A DNA stretch of 28,366 nucleotides from SURF-58 sp041305085. GTDB lineage: Archaea; Nanobdellota; Nanobdellia; Woesearchaeales; UBA9642. The stretch spans positions 1-28,366 of the forward strand of contig JBFYMA010000046.1 in the NCBI GenBank assembly GCA_041305085.1, given 5' to 3'. Below are positions 1-7,012 of this stretch, piece by piece. The translations under genes and the position numbers were made by a program. Below the pieces are notes generated by a model that saw only the letters and a list, made by a program, of their open reading frames with translations, ran no database searches and was not told the DNA's origin. Every line of letters begins with the position of its first letter. The stretch's first letter is position 1.

Positions 1-152
1 AGTGAGTGTACACTCCATCTCCGAAGGAGCCAACCCTCTGGAGTGTAGCGACAAATGAAGTGAAAGGCTTCACAGGAATGGCAAAAAAGACATTCGAAAC
101 ATAGCACTGTCATCAGGAAAATTTATAACACCTTGCGTATTTGCTGCTTTAA
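1..152. other. Left-edge stretch with nested inverted repeats, no clear gene
   Basis: No convincing gene is seen here. Three inverted repeats follow each other: ACACTCC (9-15) with GGAGTGT (40-46), enclosing CTCC-GAA-GGAG; GTGAA (60-64) with TTCAC (69-73); and GAATG (76-80) with CATTC (91-95). This could be a structured RNA or a remnant of one. Two short plus-strand frames also end here: one enters from the window edge and stops near base 58, and one of about 33 codons starts at a GTG at base 6 and stops near 110. The 3' end of a gene lying mostly outside the window is therefore also possible. I do not recognise a known RNA family. Confidence 0.25.
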
Positions 153-425
153 CTAATTCATCTCATCGCCAGGATCAAGCGGATCTGTATCATAGACTAT
201 CACTTCCATGCCATCACTTACTCCGCCGTCATCAGTATCCCAGTCTGCAGGGTCTGTGCCGTAGATAGCTACTTCTGCGTAGTCTGTCAACATATCACAG
301 TCCATATCCTCGTAGCAGCCTAGCTTCATTGGCTCAAAGTCTGCACTTACTGTTGTCACACTCACAATAGCCATTATAGCTATCACAGCAAACATGGCTG
401 CTGCTAAGAAATAAATTTTTTTCAC
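153..425 (-). CDS. Small secreted calcium-binding (thrombospondin type 3-like) protein
   Basis: A 90-aa protein starting at GTG 425, chosen because GGGGGTGA lies 5-6 bases upstream and a signal peptide begins directly (VKKIYFLAAA, then a hydrophobic run ending near VSA). An in-frame start at 452 would put non-signal residues in front. The mature part is about 60 aa and very acidic. It has DxDxD-type calcium loops (MDCDMLTDYAEV, GTDPADWDTDDGG) and a closing TDPLDPGD, as in thrombospondin type 3-like repeats of archaeal and bacterial surface proteins. It probably sits outside the cell as a small calcium-binding surface protein or adaptor. Its leader and start resemble those of the RHS genes in this window. 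No partner is visible downstream within the window. Confidence 0.7.
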   Translation of the reverse strand: MKKIYFLAAAMFAVIAIMAIVSVTTVSADFEPMKLGCYEDMDCDMLTDYAEVAIYGTDPADWDTDDGGVSDGMEVIVYDTDPLDPGDEMN

Positions 426-477
426 ATTCTCACCCCCAAATTTTTTAACCAACTTTTAAAAAATTTTATGATGAACT

Positions 478-487
478 CTTATATAAA
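478..487 (-). promoter_or_regulatory. TATA box of the small calcium-binding protein gene
   Basis: TTTATATAAG on the minus strand. Transcription is expected near base 456, giving a leader of about 30 bases that contains the GGGGGTGA ribosome binding site before the GTG at 425. Confidence 0.5.
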
Positions 488-552
488 CCTCACGCCACTA
501 ATTTATCCCAGTCCCAAAAAAAAAGATAAACTATCATTTTGTCGGATAAACG

Positions 553-744
553 TTAAATTTCAACAATCACAAAACAACTGCTGTTTAAGAATTTCTCAGC
601 CTGACTTATTAATTCTTTTGTATCATTAAGCAGAGGGAGAAATACTCCTGCACTATCCTGGACAGTATTCAAGCGGTCTGTGTTTTCCTTTATCTTTGTA
701 ATGTAATGGGATATATTTTTATGCTTATGATTATATATATTCAT
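553..744 (-). CDS. Putative exodeoxyribonuclease VII small subunit-like protein
   Basis: A 63-aa ORF whose ATG (744-742) overlaps the TGA of the xseA-like gene as ATGA, a typical sign of translational coupling. The sequence is helical. It has a KIKENTDRLN stretch followed by NDTKELISQAEKFLNSS, which resembles the two-helix XseB pattern (an IVERLE-type helix, then a GMxLxxxCxxxLxxAE-type helix). XseB proteins are usually about 70-85 aa, so this one is short. The similarity is weak by eye. The assignment rests mainly on position, coupling and helix pattern, and an unrelated small protein is possible. In ExoVII the small subunit binds the coiled-coil arm of XseA and is needed for activity. Confidence 0.5.
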   Translation of the reverse strand: MNIYNHKHKNISHYITKIKENTDRLNTVQDSAGVFLPLLNDTKELISQAEKFLNSSCFVIVEI

Positions 745-1721
745 AGTATCCACCAAAAAAACAGGATGATTATTGTTATGAGCAGAAAAATAACTGCAAA
801 GTACAATGTTTTGATTTCCTTTTTCCTGTGAAGCCTTTCAAAAAAATTGCTGGATGCACTATCTATTCCTTTTTTCATGTAGTTCAAACCGGATTTAAGT
901 TCTTCAATATTCGGCAAAAGCCCAGTTACTGCCATTGTTGGAGTGGAAAAGTAGGTATCCGCCACAAGATCTGCTATGTGTACATCCCTATCGTGCCCCA
1001 CTGCTGTGGCAATTGGCTTTTTTGAGCAAAAAACAGCATCAGCCAGCTTTTCCTCATTGTAGATTACCAGGTCATTATCTGATCCTCCTCCTCTTGTTAA
1101 AAGTATAAGATCACAGTCAGTGTTTTCAAGCTTTTTTATAGAGTTGATGATAGAATCAGCAGCAGATTCTCCCTGCACAGTGGCATAGCTCACAACCAAA
1201 GTTATAAATGGCCATCTGTTTTTTATTGTTTTCACAATATCTCCAAAAGCAGCGCTGCCTTTTGCAGTTATGAGTCCCAAAACCTGTATATTTTCAGGAA
1301 TTGCTTTCTTGTTTTGAGGATCAAAATAACCTTTTTTCTCAAGCTTCTTTTTGAGCTGCCTGATTCTTAATGCGTGCTCTCCTTCTCCTGCCAAAAAGAG
1401 CTTCTTTGCCAGCAGCTGGTATTCAGAAAGCTTTTCATAGGCAGAGACACTAGCCAGGACCACAGTATAAATCCCATTCTCCACTTCAAACTCCTGGTCG
1501 TAGCCAAAAAATACGCATTTTATCAAGGAGTTCCCTTCTTTTAGGGAAAAGTACACTGTGTTACCCATTTTTCTCACATCAGAAGTTTCTCCTGCAACGT
1601 ACAAAAGCCTGAATACAGGCACGCCCTCAAGCTTCAGTTTTATAAGATAGTTCAGCCTGCTTACAGAGTATATTGGATCCTCTATTTCCAGCTGTTGTTT
1701 AAGCTCGGCAATCTGTCCCAT
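741..1721 (-). CDS. xseA: Exodeoxyribonuclease VII large subunit with C-terminal membrane anchor
   Basis: A 326-aa homologue of the nuclease subunit that degrades single-stranded DNA from both ends. The N-terminal OB fold (about residues 12-110) has YSVSRLNYLIK and VYFSLKEG. The catalytic domain (about 140-265) has VLGLITAKGSAAFGDI, VQGESAADSI, the RGGGSDNDL signature and AVGHDRDVHIADLVAD. Typical XseA is about 400-450 aa with a long coiled coil and a C-terminal barrel. Here the coiled coil is cut to about 40 residues and followed by a basic patch and one strongly hydrophobic segment ending FFWWIL. ATG 1721 is chosen because a TATA box lies 27 bases upstream; a TTG 15 bases earlier is less likely. 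The anchor should hold the nuclease on the inner face of the membrane. Confidence 0.87.
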   Translation of the reverse strand: MGQIAELKQQLEIEDPIYSVSRLNYLIKLKLEGVPVFRLLYVAGETSDVRKMGNTVYFSLKEGNSLIKCVFFGYDQEFEVENGIYTVVLASVSAYEKLSEYQLLAKKLFLAGEGEHALRIRQLKKKLEKKGYFDPQNKKAIPENIQVLGLITAKGSAAFGDIVKTIKNRWPFITLVVSYATVQGESAADSIINSIKKLENTDCDLILLTRGGGSDNDLVIYNEEKLADAVFCSKKPIATAVGHDRDVHIADLVADTYFSTPTMAVTGLLPNIEELKSGLNYMKKGIDSASSNFFERLHRKKEIKTLYFAVIFLLITIIILFFWWIL

Positions 1722-1743
1722 AACTCCAGAATTCAAAAAATCG

Positions 1744-1751
1744 TTTAAATA
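1744..1751 (-). promoter_or_regulatory. TATA box of the xseA operon
   Basis: TATTTAAA on the minus strand, centred 27 bases before ATG 1721. This implies a leaderless mRNA covering xseA and the xseB-like gene. Confidence 0.6.
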
Positions 1752-1804
1752 GGCTGCGGGAAAATGTCCAGTGATGCTAATTTTTGGCTCAAAATAGGCA
1801 AAGC

Positions 1805-1812
1805 TTTTTAAA
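1805..1812 (+). promoter_or_regulatory. TATA box of the RHS core/tip gene
   Basis: TTTTTAAA lies about 40 bases before the TTG start at 1848. Transcription is expected near 1835, leaving a very short leader that carries the GGGGG ribosome binding site (1836-1840). Confidence 0.5.
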
Positions 1813-1847
1813 TTTTTATCACTTTATAGTTGTTTGGGGGCAAAAAT

Positions 1848-3347
1848 TTGAAAAAATTACTGTTTTTAGCAGCCACTATGATGATGCTTGTTTCTGTAGT
1901 TTTGTTTTCAGGAGCAGAGCAGGCTTCAGGCAAAGATCTTCAAATCACTCCAAAAATAAGCTCTAAAGAAATAATCCTGCCCATTGTTTCCCCTGTTCTT
2001 CCTGGAGTTGAAACCAACAACTCCCAAAATAACTCTGGCAATGCCAGCTTCACACAAGAGATTATTGCAGAGCCAGAATTGCTAAACCATTCAGCTAATA
2101 TTACAAATAGCAGCGCAGGAAACAGCGTTAACTACAGTAACTCCAGCATTCCTGTATATCCAAAAAACAATTCATTCAATTATTCCAGCAATGCCACAGT
2201 ACAAAATAGCTCTGTAATCCCTGCTGTAAACACCACTGCAAACAATTCTGCAAACATATCTCTGAATATTTCTGAGGATAATAATGCCAGCAGCACCAAC
2301 CTTACAAAGGCGATGATGGAAATAGTAACAGTAAGCACAAAAAATTTCATTCATGGAAACGGATTGCTTGCAAGCAAGTCAAGCGATGATAGCCAGCTGA
2401 GCTATTTCATCCAGGACCATCTTGGAAGCAACATAAAAGTTGTAAACAATATGCTCGAGGCACAGGAAAACAAGTACTATGCATTCGGAGAAACTGTAAG
2501 CAGCGGGGAAGATGGAAATGATTACAAATACACAGGCAAGGAAATGGATGAAGAGACAGAAATGTATTATTACGGAGCAAGGTACTATCAGCCTGAATTA
2601 GGAAGGTTTATGCAGGCGGATTCCGTAAGAGGTTCCATAGAAAACCCGTTAACGCTCAACAGGTATGCATATACTCTGAACAATCCCCTTAAATATGTTG
2701 ATCCCTCGGGAAACATAGTGGTTTTATCAGAGAGCGTGCTTAATAGGATGAATGAAGACCCAGCATTCAAGAAGGCCATGGAAAACCTCATGCAGACTGA
2801 TTACTACAAGCAGATGAGCCAAAATGAGAACTATGTGTGGAGGATTGAGGCAGTAAGCCAGAAAAGCCCCGAAGCAAAAGAAGCAAACAGGAAAGTCTGG
2901 CTTGGGAACACAGACCAGGAAAACGTGGTTCTTGGATGGTCTGAAGAAATGTCCGTGGACGAGGTGAATGAGGAAAGAAGCAATCTCGGAACAAACCAGC
3001 TTGCCGCCGGAACCACATCATACATAGTGTACGATAAATGGCTCAAGGACAAAGGAATACCCGGAAAGAAAGAAGACAAACAAAACTACAAGGAAGCAAT
3101 ACTTAGCATGAGCATGTTTCAGGAGTCATCCAATGCCTATCTCTGGATGGTGGACGACAAGGTAACGATGAAAAGGAAGGAAAAGGAAGGATACGGGTAT
3201 GCTTACAAAACACTGCTGAACATGCGCGACGGTACGGGGGATTTCGACGGCATGGATAAGTCCTACATGGGGAAATACATTGACAAGGTCATAGTTTTTG
3301 CCAAGGAGCAGTACGACAAGGCGCTCCAAGAATCGATAATCAAGTAA
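1848..3347 (+). CDS. Secreted RHS core protein with glycosylation-rich stalk and unknown C-terminal domain
   Basis: A 499-aa protein. TTG 1848 is chosen because GGGGG sits 7 bases upstream and the signal peptide (LKKLLFLAATMMMLVSVVLF) begins there. Residues about 30-165 form a low-complexity stalk rich in Asn, Ser and Thr, with about 18 N-x-S/T sequons, probably N-glycosylated. Residues about 178-288 are the RHS repeat-associated core: FIHGNGLLAS, DHLGS (from residue 190), YYAFGE, YYYGARYY, GRFMQADS and the closing YVDPSG. After this hallmark, about 211 aa form a variable C-terminal domain with no motif I recognise. In RHS proteins this position usually holds a toxin. There are no YD repeats before the core; those lie in the 755- and 1272-aa proteins. 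No immunity gene follows in the same direction. Confidence 0.82.
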   Translation: MKKLLFLAATMMMLVSVVLFSGAEQASGKDLQITPKISSKEIILPIVSPVLPGVETNNSQNNSGNASFTQEIIAEPELLNHSANITNSSAGNSVNYSNSSIPVYPKNNSFNYSSNATVQNSSVIPAVNTTANNSANISLNISEDNNASSTNLTKAMMEIVTVSTKNFIHGNGLLASKSSDDSQLSYFIQDHLGSNIKVVNNMLEAQENKYYAFGETVSSGEDGNDYKYTGKEMDEETEMYYYGARYYQPELGRFMQADSVRGSIENPLTLNRYAYTLNNPLKYVDPSGNIVVLSESVLNRMNEDPAFKKAMENLMQTDYYKQMSQNENYVWRIEAVSQKSPEAKEANRKVWLGNTDQENVVLGWSEEMSVDEVNEERSNLGTNQLAAGTTSYIVYDKWLKDKGIPGKKEDKQNYKEAILSMSMFQESSNAYLWMVDDKVTMKRKEKEGYGYAYKTLLNMRDGTGDFDGMDKSYMGKYIDKVIVFAKEQYDKALQESIIK

Positions 3348-3362
3348 AAATATTATTTATAT

Positions 3363-4220
3363 TCAGAAATCAAAATAGTTTGGAATAAATCCCTTCTCGT
3401 TCTTTGCTTCCTCAGGGGTTCGGTTTCGCGGGTGGCTTTCTATTACTCTTCCGCTGCTGGTTATTATAGTAGGGAAAACATACCTGATGGTTCCCTCTTT
3501 GCCGTATCCTGATCCCAGCACAAGGGATTTGTTTGTGAATTTCTCTGCGCCGTATTCCAGGCCGTAGAGAACCTTTTCATCTGACCCGAACTTCTCGACG
3601 TAATCAAGCCCAAATGCGAGGGGAACAAAAGTTTTTCCGTCAATGTTAACCCTTACAACGGCGTATTCGTTGTCTTTCAGATAGTTCGCCATGGAGCTTT
3701 CAGGCAGGAGTATTCCCATCTGCTTCTTCGAGCCCGAAGGAGAGTATATGAATACTGCATAGTCCAGTCCGAATTTGTCTGCGAGGGCTGCAGTAATAAT
3801 GCTCATGTCCGTGCTGTGAGCTTCTTTTTTGTTCTTGAAAATCTCTGAAGGGGATTTTACAAACAGGGAGTCTTTCAGATGATATGTAACCGAGCCTATG
3901 GAGTCCAAAAGGCTCCTATATGAATCAATAAAATTGCTCTTGATATTCAGCAGATAAGAAAGGTCTGCTTTCGTCTGTTTTTCAAGGGCATTATAAATAC
4001 CTGAAAAGTCATCTTTTTTAAAGCCATAGCTTTCAATCCTTTCCTGGGAATTATTGTTTGCACTCACATCCTTTTGAGGAGCAATACACGCAAGCACTAA
4101 TGGAAATGCCAGGGGCGATAGAGCAATAAGTACTTCGCCCGTTTTCTTATAGAATGTTTTTGCTAATTCTTCCAATCCCATAGTGGAGAGTAGTTTATTT
4201 GCATTTTTATAATTTGTCAT
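3363..4220 (-). CDS. Unknown lipoprotein-like protein, possibly a degenerate transglutaminase-like fold
   Basis: A 285-aa protein from ATG 4220; ATG 4250 would add 10 residues. With the 4220 start, a short charged helix is followed by a hydrophobic segment ending LVLAC (Cys45), which resembles a lipobox. This closely parallels the upstream 132-aa protein, whose Cys is residue 44. The middle (SPSEIFKNKKEAHSTDMSII, then a short helix and strand) recalls transglutaminase-like domains around the catalytic Cys, but the Cys position would be Ser, so any such domain may be inactive. This is a weak impression. The gene converges on the RHS tip gene with 15 bases between stops and follows the 132-aa gene. 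It could be an anchor, chaperone or immunity factor for the RHS proteins; the sequence does not decide. Confidence 0.6.
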   Translation of the reverse strand: MTNYKNANKLLSTMGLEELAKTFYKKTGEVLIALSPLAFPLVLACIAPQKDVSANNNSQERIESYGFKKDDFSGIYNALEKQTKADLSYLLNIKSNFIDSYRSLLDSIGSVTYHLKDSLFVKSPSEIFKNKKEAHSTDMSIITAALADKFGLDYAVFIYSPSGSKKQMGILLPESSMANYLKDNEYAVVRVNIDGKTFVPLAFGLDYVEKFGSDEKVLYGLEYGAEKFTNKSLVLGSGYGKEGTIRYVFPTIITSSGRVIESHPRNRTPEEAKNEKGFIPNYFDF

Positions 4221-4262
4221 TTTAACCACTAACAAGTAATATTCAAACATCTTTTCTGAACA

Positions 4263-4661
4263 TCAGGGAAGCTGCTGTTCAGGCGCTTTTGAAGAGTCTC
4301 CATAAACAATCCAGTATTCTTCAAGCAGTTTTGGGTGCTGTATTACATAGACTGTATCTTTTGGGTTTTCAGGCGATGCATATGCTGCTCTTATTTCTGT
4401 TTTTGCAGGATCAAAATCCTGGCCAAACTGTGTGTGAAATTTAATATACGCTTCGAGAACTTTTAGCCTGTATTGCGATTGGACTCCTGGCTTTTCTCCT
4501 CCAATATGCTTTGGCCAGTCTCCCAAACGGCAGCTGGGTGTTACTGTTGCCGCTGCAATAGTTGTGGTAATTACTGCTGCCTTGCCAACCTTTTTTGCAT
4601 AATCTATTGCCTTGTCTACAAGACTGTCAAGACCTTTTGATTTTTCGTTTGGCTTGCCCAT
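4263..4661 (-). CDS. Unknown small membrane or lipoprotein-like protein
   Basis: A 132-aa protein I do not recognise. The N-terminus is lysine-rich and helical (about residues 1-27). It is followed by an Ala/Thr-rich hydrophobic stretch ending VTPSC (Cys44), and then a soluble, probably exposed domain of about 88 residues containing EAYIKFHTQFGQDFDP and PKDTVYVIQHPKLLEEYW. The layout matches the downstream 285-aa protein, suggesting both are anchored in the same way. The start has a TATA box about 25 bases upstream, so the mRNA is probably leaderless and covers both genes. The pair lies between the dockerin-bearing YD protein and the RHS core protein, so a role in that surface system is a reasonable inference only. 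Confidence 0.6.
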   Translation of the reverse strand: MGKPNEKSKGLDSLVDKAIDYAKKVGKAAVITTTIAAATVTPSCRLGDWPKHIGGEKPGVQSQYRLKVLEAYIKFHTQFGQDFDPAKTEIRAAYASPENPKDTVYVIQHPKLLEEYWIVYGDSSKAPEQQLP

Positions 4662-4682
4662 AGTATTGTCAACTCAGCAACA

Positions 4683-4688
4683 TTTAAA
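4683..4688 (-). promoter_or_regulatory. TATA box of the two-gene lipoprotein-like operon
   Basis: TTTAAA within a TTTTTAAATG context on the minus strand, about 25 bases before ATG 4661. A leaderless transcript is expected. Confidence 0.5.
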
Positions 4689-4742
4689 AACTTTTCTATT
4701 TTAACTACTGTAAAGTGATATAATGATAAGTATTTTTTGTAT

Positions 4743-7010
4743 CTAACTATTTTTTGTTTCAGGAACAGGATTTTGCTGCGCATCCTTCAAATACTCCATA
4801 ACCTCTTCCAGAGTATCAATCTGGCTGTATGCATCTTCTTCCGGCTGCACAACTGACAATGAATCCTGCTGGAGTTTTGAAGATGTTTTTGAGTCTGCAG
4901 ACAGTATTTTATTTGAATCTGTCTCCATAGTTTTAGCCAGAGCCACTGATTTTGTTGAGCCATCTTCAGAGTATGTTCCTTCCTTTGTAAGAACAACAGG
5001 ATAACAGGTTCCATCTCCTTCTGTCACAGGCGCAGCCCCCTGCTTGAACTTGTAATTAACAAGATATATTATATCAATTATATTAAGGTTATCGTCGCCG
5101 TTCACATTCCCAGCATACAAAGGTATTGGTTCTGGACCCTGCTTAAACTTGTAGTTTACAAGGTAAAGCACATCCAGAATATTTATTATATTATCATGGT
5201 TAGTATCGCCACAGAGATATGTTTCAAATGATTTTGTATAGCTCTTTTCAAAAACCACGTTGTTGTTCTGGTAAACATAAAAAGTTGTTTCCAAAGGGTT
5301 TTTCTTTTTTATTCTCTGGTTTGTGTAGTCATAGGCATACTCAACAGTAAGGCCGCTGACAGTGGACTCATACATCCTGTTGAGAGAGTCGTAGTAGAAC
5401 ATATCCTTCACTCCATAAGGATAGTTTATTCTCACAATGTTTCCGTTGCTGTCATACAAGAAATATGTTGACTGGTCTCCCTGCAGAAGAGAAGCAAGCC
5501 TCTCATTAAAAGAGTCATACTGGTAGCTTGTCGTGCCTGCGCCTGATTCCTGCAGTGTCTCCCTGTCACCCAGGATGTTTTTGTAGGTGTAATCAAAATT
5601 CTTCGGGGCAACTGCTCCTGCTTCTGCATAGTCTGCAGACTTGAGCCTGTAAAAATTATCATATGAAAACAGCTCATCCTGGTCATCAGGGTCAAGGCTA
5701 TAGCCAATATTCCTGACATTGCCAGCATCATCATATTTGAAAGCCCTCTGGAAAATGTTTTGCTGGGTTGCCTGCTGAAAAAAATTCATTGTCTTCACAA
5801 AATCCCTTGCTGTATATGTATAATCAGCAGTTATTTTGTTTTGCCCCTGCGGATCAAGGGTTTTTTTGCTTATGGTTCCTGTTGGATTATAGGCAAAATC
5901 TGCAACCTTCTGAAAGCTGCCATATTCTCCGTACTCCACTCCTTCCAACTGACCTAGAAGGTCGTAATTATATCTTATTTGTTCTCCTGAGGGGAGTGTC
6001 AGCAGCTTCAGGTTGTTGGCAAAGTCATAATCAAAAGAGAGCTCAAAAACTTGGTCTCCAATTTCCGGGTCATCATCATAAATAGTTATCTGCTTCCATA
6101 CAACCCTTCCCCTTTGATCATATCTAAACTTTGTTTTTCCAGAGCTGTCACGAATTTCGCATAATAAATTAAAGCTTGTTCCTGGCTCTCCCTGTTTCAG
6201 GCAGGAGCCACCTCCTTGATAAGAATCATAAAAATTTTCAACGAAAAAATCAGGATTCTGAAGGTCTGTTGGTTTGAAATACTCTGTTCTTGTCGGCCTC
6301 TCCAAATCATCATAATAGTTCCTTCCAATATTGCCGTTGGCATCCTTTCCCTGGAGAACATTTCCCTCAGAATCAACAGAGGTCTTTGATATCCCTGAAA
6401 ATATGGATGAAGAGGCATACTGGCTTCCTGATTTATGGGTGTCATAAAAATTTGTCTCAATTTTTTTTGATTCTGAAAAAACCATTATCTGGTTGTTCAT
6501 GTAGTCATATGTTGCAGCAGAGTGCGCAGATGCCTGCTCATCTGCTTCCCATCCTGGAAAAAGCAGGTCGCAGGGGTGAACCCCCAGTTCCTGCGCATAT
6601 TGGATTATTTTGTCTTCATCCAGGCCATATGTTGTTTCATAAATTGTTTTTCCTGACAAAAAGTCCTGTCCGTTGTAGATGTAATAATAATAGTCAATGT
6701 ATGGCTCTCCATAAAGCTGCGGATGGTTTCCATTTTCATCAAGAATATAAGTCTTGCACCATTGAAGCTCGTTCATGTGACTGTCAATCCCGTCTGCAAT
6801 CTCGCATTTTCCTGAAGAGAGTCCACAGTATCCGTAAAATGTTCCGTGGTCTGAAGCATAGGCCGGACAGCATTGGTCATAGGCATCACAGCTTGCGCCA
6901 AGGCTTCTGCAGTCAGGATAAGAGCAACAGTCTTCGGCTTCAGCTGAAAATCCTGTTAAAATAATCAGCATTACAGCAAACAGTATTATTATCTGTTTTT
7001 TTATTTTCAT
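4743..7010 (-). CDS. Secreted YD-repeat (RHS shell) protein with C-terminal dockerin
   Basis: A 755-aa protein with a signal peptide (MKIKKQIIILFAVMLIILTG) and a Cys-rich segment (about residues 27-72) that could form disulfides outside the cell. Many YD/RHS repeats follow up to about residue 590, for example FKYDDAGNVRNIGY, FLYDSNGNIVRINY and MFYYDSLNRMYES. The repeat region stops just where an RHS protein would enter its core domain. Instead there is a type I dockerin-like pair of calcium loops (about 600-665: CGDTNHDNIINILDVLYLVNY and VNGDDNLNIIDIIYLVNY), then a Ser/Thr-rich tail of about 90 aa. The gene starts 2 bases after the stop of the 1272-aa gene, so they form an operon. It probably makes the second part of a hollow RHS cage and docks through cohesin. 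No cohesin is seen in the window. Confidence 0.85.
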   Translation of the reverse strand: MKIKKQIIILFAVMLIILTGFSAEAEDCCSYPDCRSLGASCDAYDQCCPAYASDHGTFYGYCGLSSGKCEIADGIDSHMNELQWCKTYILDENGNHPQLYGEPYIDYYYYIYNGQDFLSGKTIYETTYGLDEDKIIQYAQELGVHPCDLLFPGWEADEQASAHSAATYDYMNNQIMVFSESKKIETNFYDTHKSGSQYASSSIFSGISKTSVDSEGNVLQGKDANGNIGRNYYDDLERPTRTEYFKPTDLQNPDFFVENFYDSYQGGGSCLKQGEPGTSFNLLCEIRDSSGKTKFRYDQRGRVVWKQITIYDDDPEIGDQVFELSFDYDFANNLKLLTLPSGEQIRYNYDLLGQLEGVEYGEYGSFQKVADFAYNPTGTISKKTLDPQGQNKITADYTYTARDFVKTMNFFQQATQQNIFQRAFKYDDAGNVRNIGYSLDPDDQDELFSYDNFYRLKSADYAEAGAVAPKNFDYTYKNILGDRETLQESGAGTTSYQYDSFNERLASLLQGDQSTYFLYDSNGNIVRINYPYGVKDMFYYDSLNRMYESTVSGLTVEYAYDYTNQRIKKKNPLETTFYVYQNNNVVFEKSYTKSFETYLCGDTNHDNIINILDVLYLVNYKFKQGPEPIPLYAGNVNGDDNLNIIDIIYLVNYKFKQGAAPVTEGDGTCYPVVLTKEGTYSEDGSTKSVALAKTMETDSNKILSADSKTSSKLQQDSLSVVQPEEDAYSQIDTLEEVMEYLKDAQQNPVPETKNS

Positions 7011-7012
7011 TT

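Noticed and set aside
9..46. Glycine riboswitch, because of CCGAAGGAG and CCTCT near the left edge
   Set aside because: Only short stretches resemble the aptamer. The CAGG-type core and second half are missing, and no downstream gene of glycine metabolism is seen.
6290..6964. Plus-strand 224-aa frame opposite the YD-repeat gene
   Set aside because: It is an open frame created by the opposite strand, with no start signal and Cys/His-rich composition unlike the neighbours.
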